DNA of 10,248 bases. Origin: Irineochytrium annulatum (taxonomy: Eukaryota > Chytridiomycota > Chytridiomycetes > Chytridiales > Chytridiaceae). Location: assembly GCA_027600665.1 (NCBI GenBank), contig JADGJL010001091.1, positions 1 to 10,248 of the forward strand, read 5' to 3'. The first letter of the stretch is position 1. The number at the start of each line of letters is the position of its first letter. The translations under genes were made by a program, and so were the position numbers. The notes under the pieces were generated by a model. That model was not told where the DNA came from. It ran no database searches and was given only the letters and a program-made list of their open reading frames with translations. Below, one piece after another: positions 7,886 to 10,248 of this stretch.

Positions 7886-8267
7886 ATCAAAGATCAAAGA
7901 CAGCAAATCCATCTTGGATTCAACCTGGTCGAGTAACGAGCCTCGCATTTGAGACGGCACATAACTATGACGTGAGTGAAACAACTTGTTGCAGTACGCG
8001 CATCGAACGTACACCCATGGTCCCGATGTCGTCGGCAGCCAACACCCAAAAAGCGGACCGTCGTCCACCGCGCCCTGGCCGACAAGCCGGAGTCTTCCAC
8101 AAGGGGCCAACTGGTAGTTCGCATCCGGCCGGCCTTCTGAAGCTCGAGCTGACCGTGGCCATAACCGGGTGAAGGCTTAAGAATTGCGGACTTGATATCG
8201 GTCTCAGGACTGCCGGGAAGGCCCGACACCGGCGCGTTCGCTGAGATACGAGGAAGCAAGCCATCGT

Positions 8268-8289
8268 CCTCTCACCGCCCTCTCACCGC
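8268..8289. repeat. Two-copy 11-bp tandem repeat
   Basis: CCTCTCACCGC occurs twice back to back (8268-8278 and 8279-8289), followed by a partial CCTCGGG. It is short and probably replication slippage, although it lies about 480 bases upstream of a start codon. Confidence 0.6.
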
Positions 8290-8693
8290 CCTCGGGCCCG
8301 CCGGCGACCGCGACGCCTCTGCCCGCCAGTGAGCCGCGTCCACATTTGAAGGCGGGCGGCGTGGTTATCTGGTGGGTTCACTCGCCGCCACATCGCACCC
8401 CCACCGGGGTAGGGTATACGGCCGCAGCTCGAGGACTACATCCTATGGCACGATCGAGTGCCGGCGTAGACGTAGTGAAGACGGGATATGGAGCCAGTCA
8501 GGCCCGTCGAGGACGAAAGGGAGGCTGGCGCTGCATAATGCGTGATGGGCGGATATGGTAATTTGACGGCCTTGAACGCCGCATCGACGCCGTCACCACG
8601 TTGTCGCGACGCCCAGGCCCGACTTTGATCATGGCGTACCGGCACTCGTATTGCCAATGTCGTCGGCGTCGCGGCGCCAAAGGGGGTCAGTTG

Positions 8694-8700
8694 TTTAAAA
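8694..8700 (+). promoter_or_regulatory. TATA-like box for the 8765 gene
   Basis: TTTAAAA lies 65 bases before the ATG at 8765, in GC-rich flanking sequence. Its position relative to the start is similar to the TATTTAA ahead of the 6186 gene. It is a candidate core promoter element only. Confidence 0.4.
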
Positions 8701-8764
8701 GAGAGGTTCGGGCCATGTAGCCCTCACCACCCTACCCCGATCACAACCCGGCCACGACAACACG

Positions 8765-10248
8765 ATGATAAAAATCGCGGCCTCGAGTGCTCTCGCCTTC
8801 GCCGTCTCTGCAATGCTCCCCGTCGCCTCGGCCGGCGGCGGTGGCGGTGGCGGTGCGCCACCAATTGACCCTGTCGCTGTGGACCCCAACGCTCTCAGTA
8901 AGCATATTCAATAGTTGCTGTGTTCATCCAGATCCCGATACTGACATTCCTTTGAAACAGGTCATTATAAAGACAAGTACCCCAGCAACGATATTCCCAT
9001 TCCCAAGAACGGCTATGGCATCTTCGACATTGCTCACCCTGCACACGCCAATGATGCCGCCGCCCTAGCAACCCTTTGCAACGCGTACAACGACAATGGA
9101 AAGACCTGCCTCGGTTTCAACATGAACGGGTGGCTCAAGTGCGGTCCAAGCGGTGTTTCGTCTGTGCCTCCGCTGGGCACCGTCTCGGGTCAGGGCCCTA
9201 TGTACGGGCTTTTCCTCAAAAGTGAGTTGCCATTTTAGGATCTTTGCCGTTATTTTTGCCTTCTATTTTAATTTAAGCCCGAACTAACCACCGTATGCCA
9301 GAAACTACCGTCGTGTCTGTCGGATATGGTCTCAGCCTGAACTCGGACGCGAGGGTCCCCGATGCAACCACCGGGACTTACGATTGCGACCATCGCCCTG
9401 AGTACACCGTCGACATCAATAACATCGACAACGATAAGCTCGGCGTCATGAAAGCTCACTGCGACACGCTCACGAGTGGCGACGCCGTGTGTCAGGGCTT
9501 CAACATGAATGGATGGTTCAAGTGCAGCCCTCTCACGAACGGCAAAGGTGTTCTTCCGGTTTTGATTAACTACCCGGGAGCCGATTTTTGGTCAAAGAGT
9601 AAGCATGATCTTCAGTCAATCCCTTACGTTCATATTTTTCCGTCCATGGCTGACAAATGGTTTTTTCAGCAACGGTTTCCTTCATCCCCGCTGATGATAC
9701 GATAACACCAACGACGACTGCCCCGCCCACCATACCGACTCCGACGATCCCGACTACGACTGTGGCGCCTTCGGTAGATGAACTCCATTCCCTTATCTGG
9801 ACGTGAACTCACCGGCTTCTATAGTGTGCGAGCGACGGCAACTCGTACCTGGTCTTCGATCCCCCGCAGCTGACGATCGGCGCGAGCGACTTCCAAAGCA
9901 CCTTCACCGTCCGCCTAGCCAACAAGCCCGCCTCGGACGTCAATGTGTTCCTGAGCTCGGACGACGCCAAGTTCGACAAATTTGAGGTCAGCTTCGACAG
10001 CAACAACTGGGACAAGCCGCAATCCGTCCAGGTCGTGCCCATCACCATGCTCCACGATAAGGTATGTGCCCTTGGTTTGTACTGCGTTCCTCGCTAAATA
10101 CTAAACGTCCACACTCCTCCAGGCATTGACCCCTACCATCACAATCACCACCGACGTCGATGCGCCGTGCGAGAAGTATCATGCGTGCCCGCAGTTCTAC
10201 ACAGGCGCGCGCAAGGCCCCTGCCGGCTTGACTTGCTCCTACCTGGGT
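8765..10248 (+). CDS. Secreted multidomain protein: two Cys-rich PAN-like modules and a Calx-beta-like domain (3' partial)
   Basis: Exons are 8765-8897, 8961-9221, 9302-9598, 9670-9773, 9825-10061 and 10123 to beyond the window; introns are 51-80 bp and several carry CTGAC or ACTAAAC branch sites. The visible product is 386 residues. A signal peptide (1-23, ending ASA) is followed by a seven-Gly run (24-30). Modules at about 46-131 and 133-230 share C-x9-C-x-GFNMNGW-x-KC (Cys84/94/105 and 185/195/206), recalling PAN/apple-type domains but without certain assignment. Residues ~232-265 are a Thr/Pro-rich linker, probably O-glycosylated. The part from 266 contains NNWDKPQSVQVVP, the strand pattern of Calx-beta-like repeats of extracellular adhesion proteins, and ends with a Cys pair region (PCEKYHACPQF). 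No catalytic site is visible. A surface adhesin or wall-binding protein is inferred. The third intron (9599-9669) and the fourth (9774-9824, donor GTAGAT) are the least certain. Confidence 0.78.

Larger units (their letters stand above)
7355..8764. other. Intergenic spacer of 1.4 kb, no supported gene
   Basis: The first ~270 bases are T- and pyrimidine-rich and fit the 3' untranslated region and terminator zone of the preceding gene. Further on are an AT-rich patch with ATATATTTAAA (near 7790), a hairpin at 7862-7885 (CGGCG..ACGG / CCGT.CGCCG, AAAA loop), and an 11-bp tandem repeat CCTCTCACCGC starting at 8268 and 8279. Frames on both strands (for example minus 8264..7844 and plus 8346-8561) lack domains, agreeing starts or splice support. 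The last ~70 bases are the leader of the gene at 8765. Confidence 0.45.

Noticed and set aside
7844..8264. Minus-strand frames with a CAYC...F...H zinc-finger-like string
   Set aside because: Only one C-x2-C and a loose F/H match; spacing does not fit a C2H2 finger and no neighbouring exon supports it.
8463..8491. Similarity of 8463-8491 to 1160-1188 (22 of 29 bases; both encode GVDV..TGY on the plus strand)
   Set aside because: Short, does not extend on either side, and one of the two copies is interrupted by a stop in the matching minus-strand frame; probably chance in GC-rich DNA.

Overview
The window looks like nuclear DNA of a fungus. Reading frames are broken by short introns (about 48-80 bp, one possible 118 bp) that start GT, end AG and mostly carry CTGAC/ACTAAC-type branch points. 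Codons are GC-rich and the gene types are extracellular or cell-envelope ones. The secretome (PAN/apple-like and Calx-beta-like modules) would suit an early-diverging zoosporic fungus (Chytridiomycota or Blastocladiomycota), but that is a guess. I see no bacterial operon, no rRNA or tRNA and no CRISPR array.

Left part, minus strand. Positions 119..74 are the first coding exon of UDP-glucose 6-dehydrogenase, recognised from its Rossmann motif; the rest lies beyond the window. A 37-codon upstream ORF ends on the dehydrogenase start codon. Then come two unrecognised minus-strand genes. One (1497..700) is GC-rich with one intron. The other (3309..2479) has at least three exons and encodes a small single-pass membrane protein with an acidic stretch and a C-terminal helix; it probably has more exons upstream, up to about 3673.

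Middle. A two-exon minus-strand gene (5241..4046) encodes a 373-residue membrane-anchored SGNH/GDSL hydrolase with all catalytic blocks intact. It is divergent from the next gene across a 944-bp spacer. The spacer holds a roughly 104-bp imperfect palindrome and three ACGCCG boxes spaced exactly 12 bp apart, upstream of a TATA-like sequence.

Right part, plus strand. Gene 6186..7354 encodes a secreted protein made of two copies of a roughly 170-residue module resembling galactose-binding-like beta-sandwich domains. After a 1.4-kb spacer, gene 8765 to beyond 10248 encodes a secreted multidomain protein: signal peptide, glycine run, two Cys-rich modules each on its own phase 1-1 exon, a Thr/Pro linker, and a Calx-beta-like domain. 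It is cut by the window end.

Common thread (inference): UDP-glucuronate synthesis, an extracellular esterase-type enzyme and two secreted adhesion- or carbohydrate-binding-like proteins are all compatible with building or modifying the cell surface. Nothing in the sequence shows that they are co-regulated.
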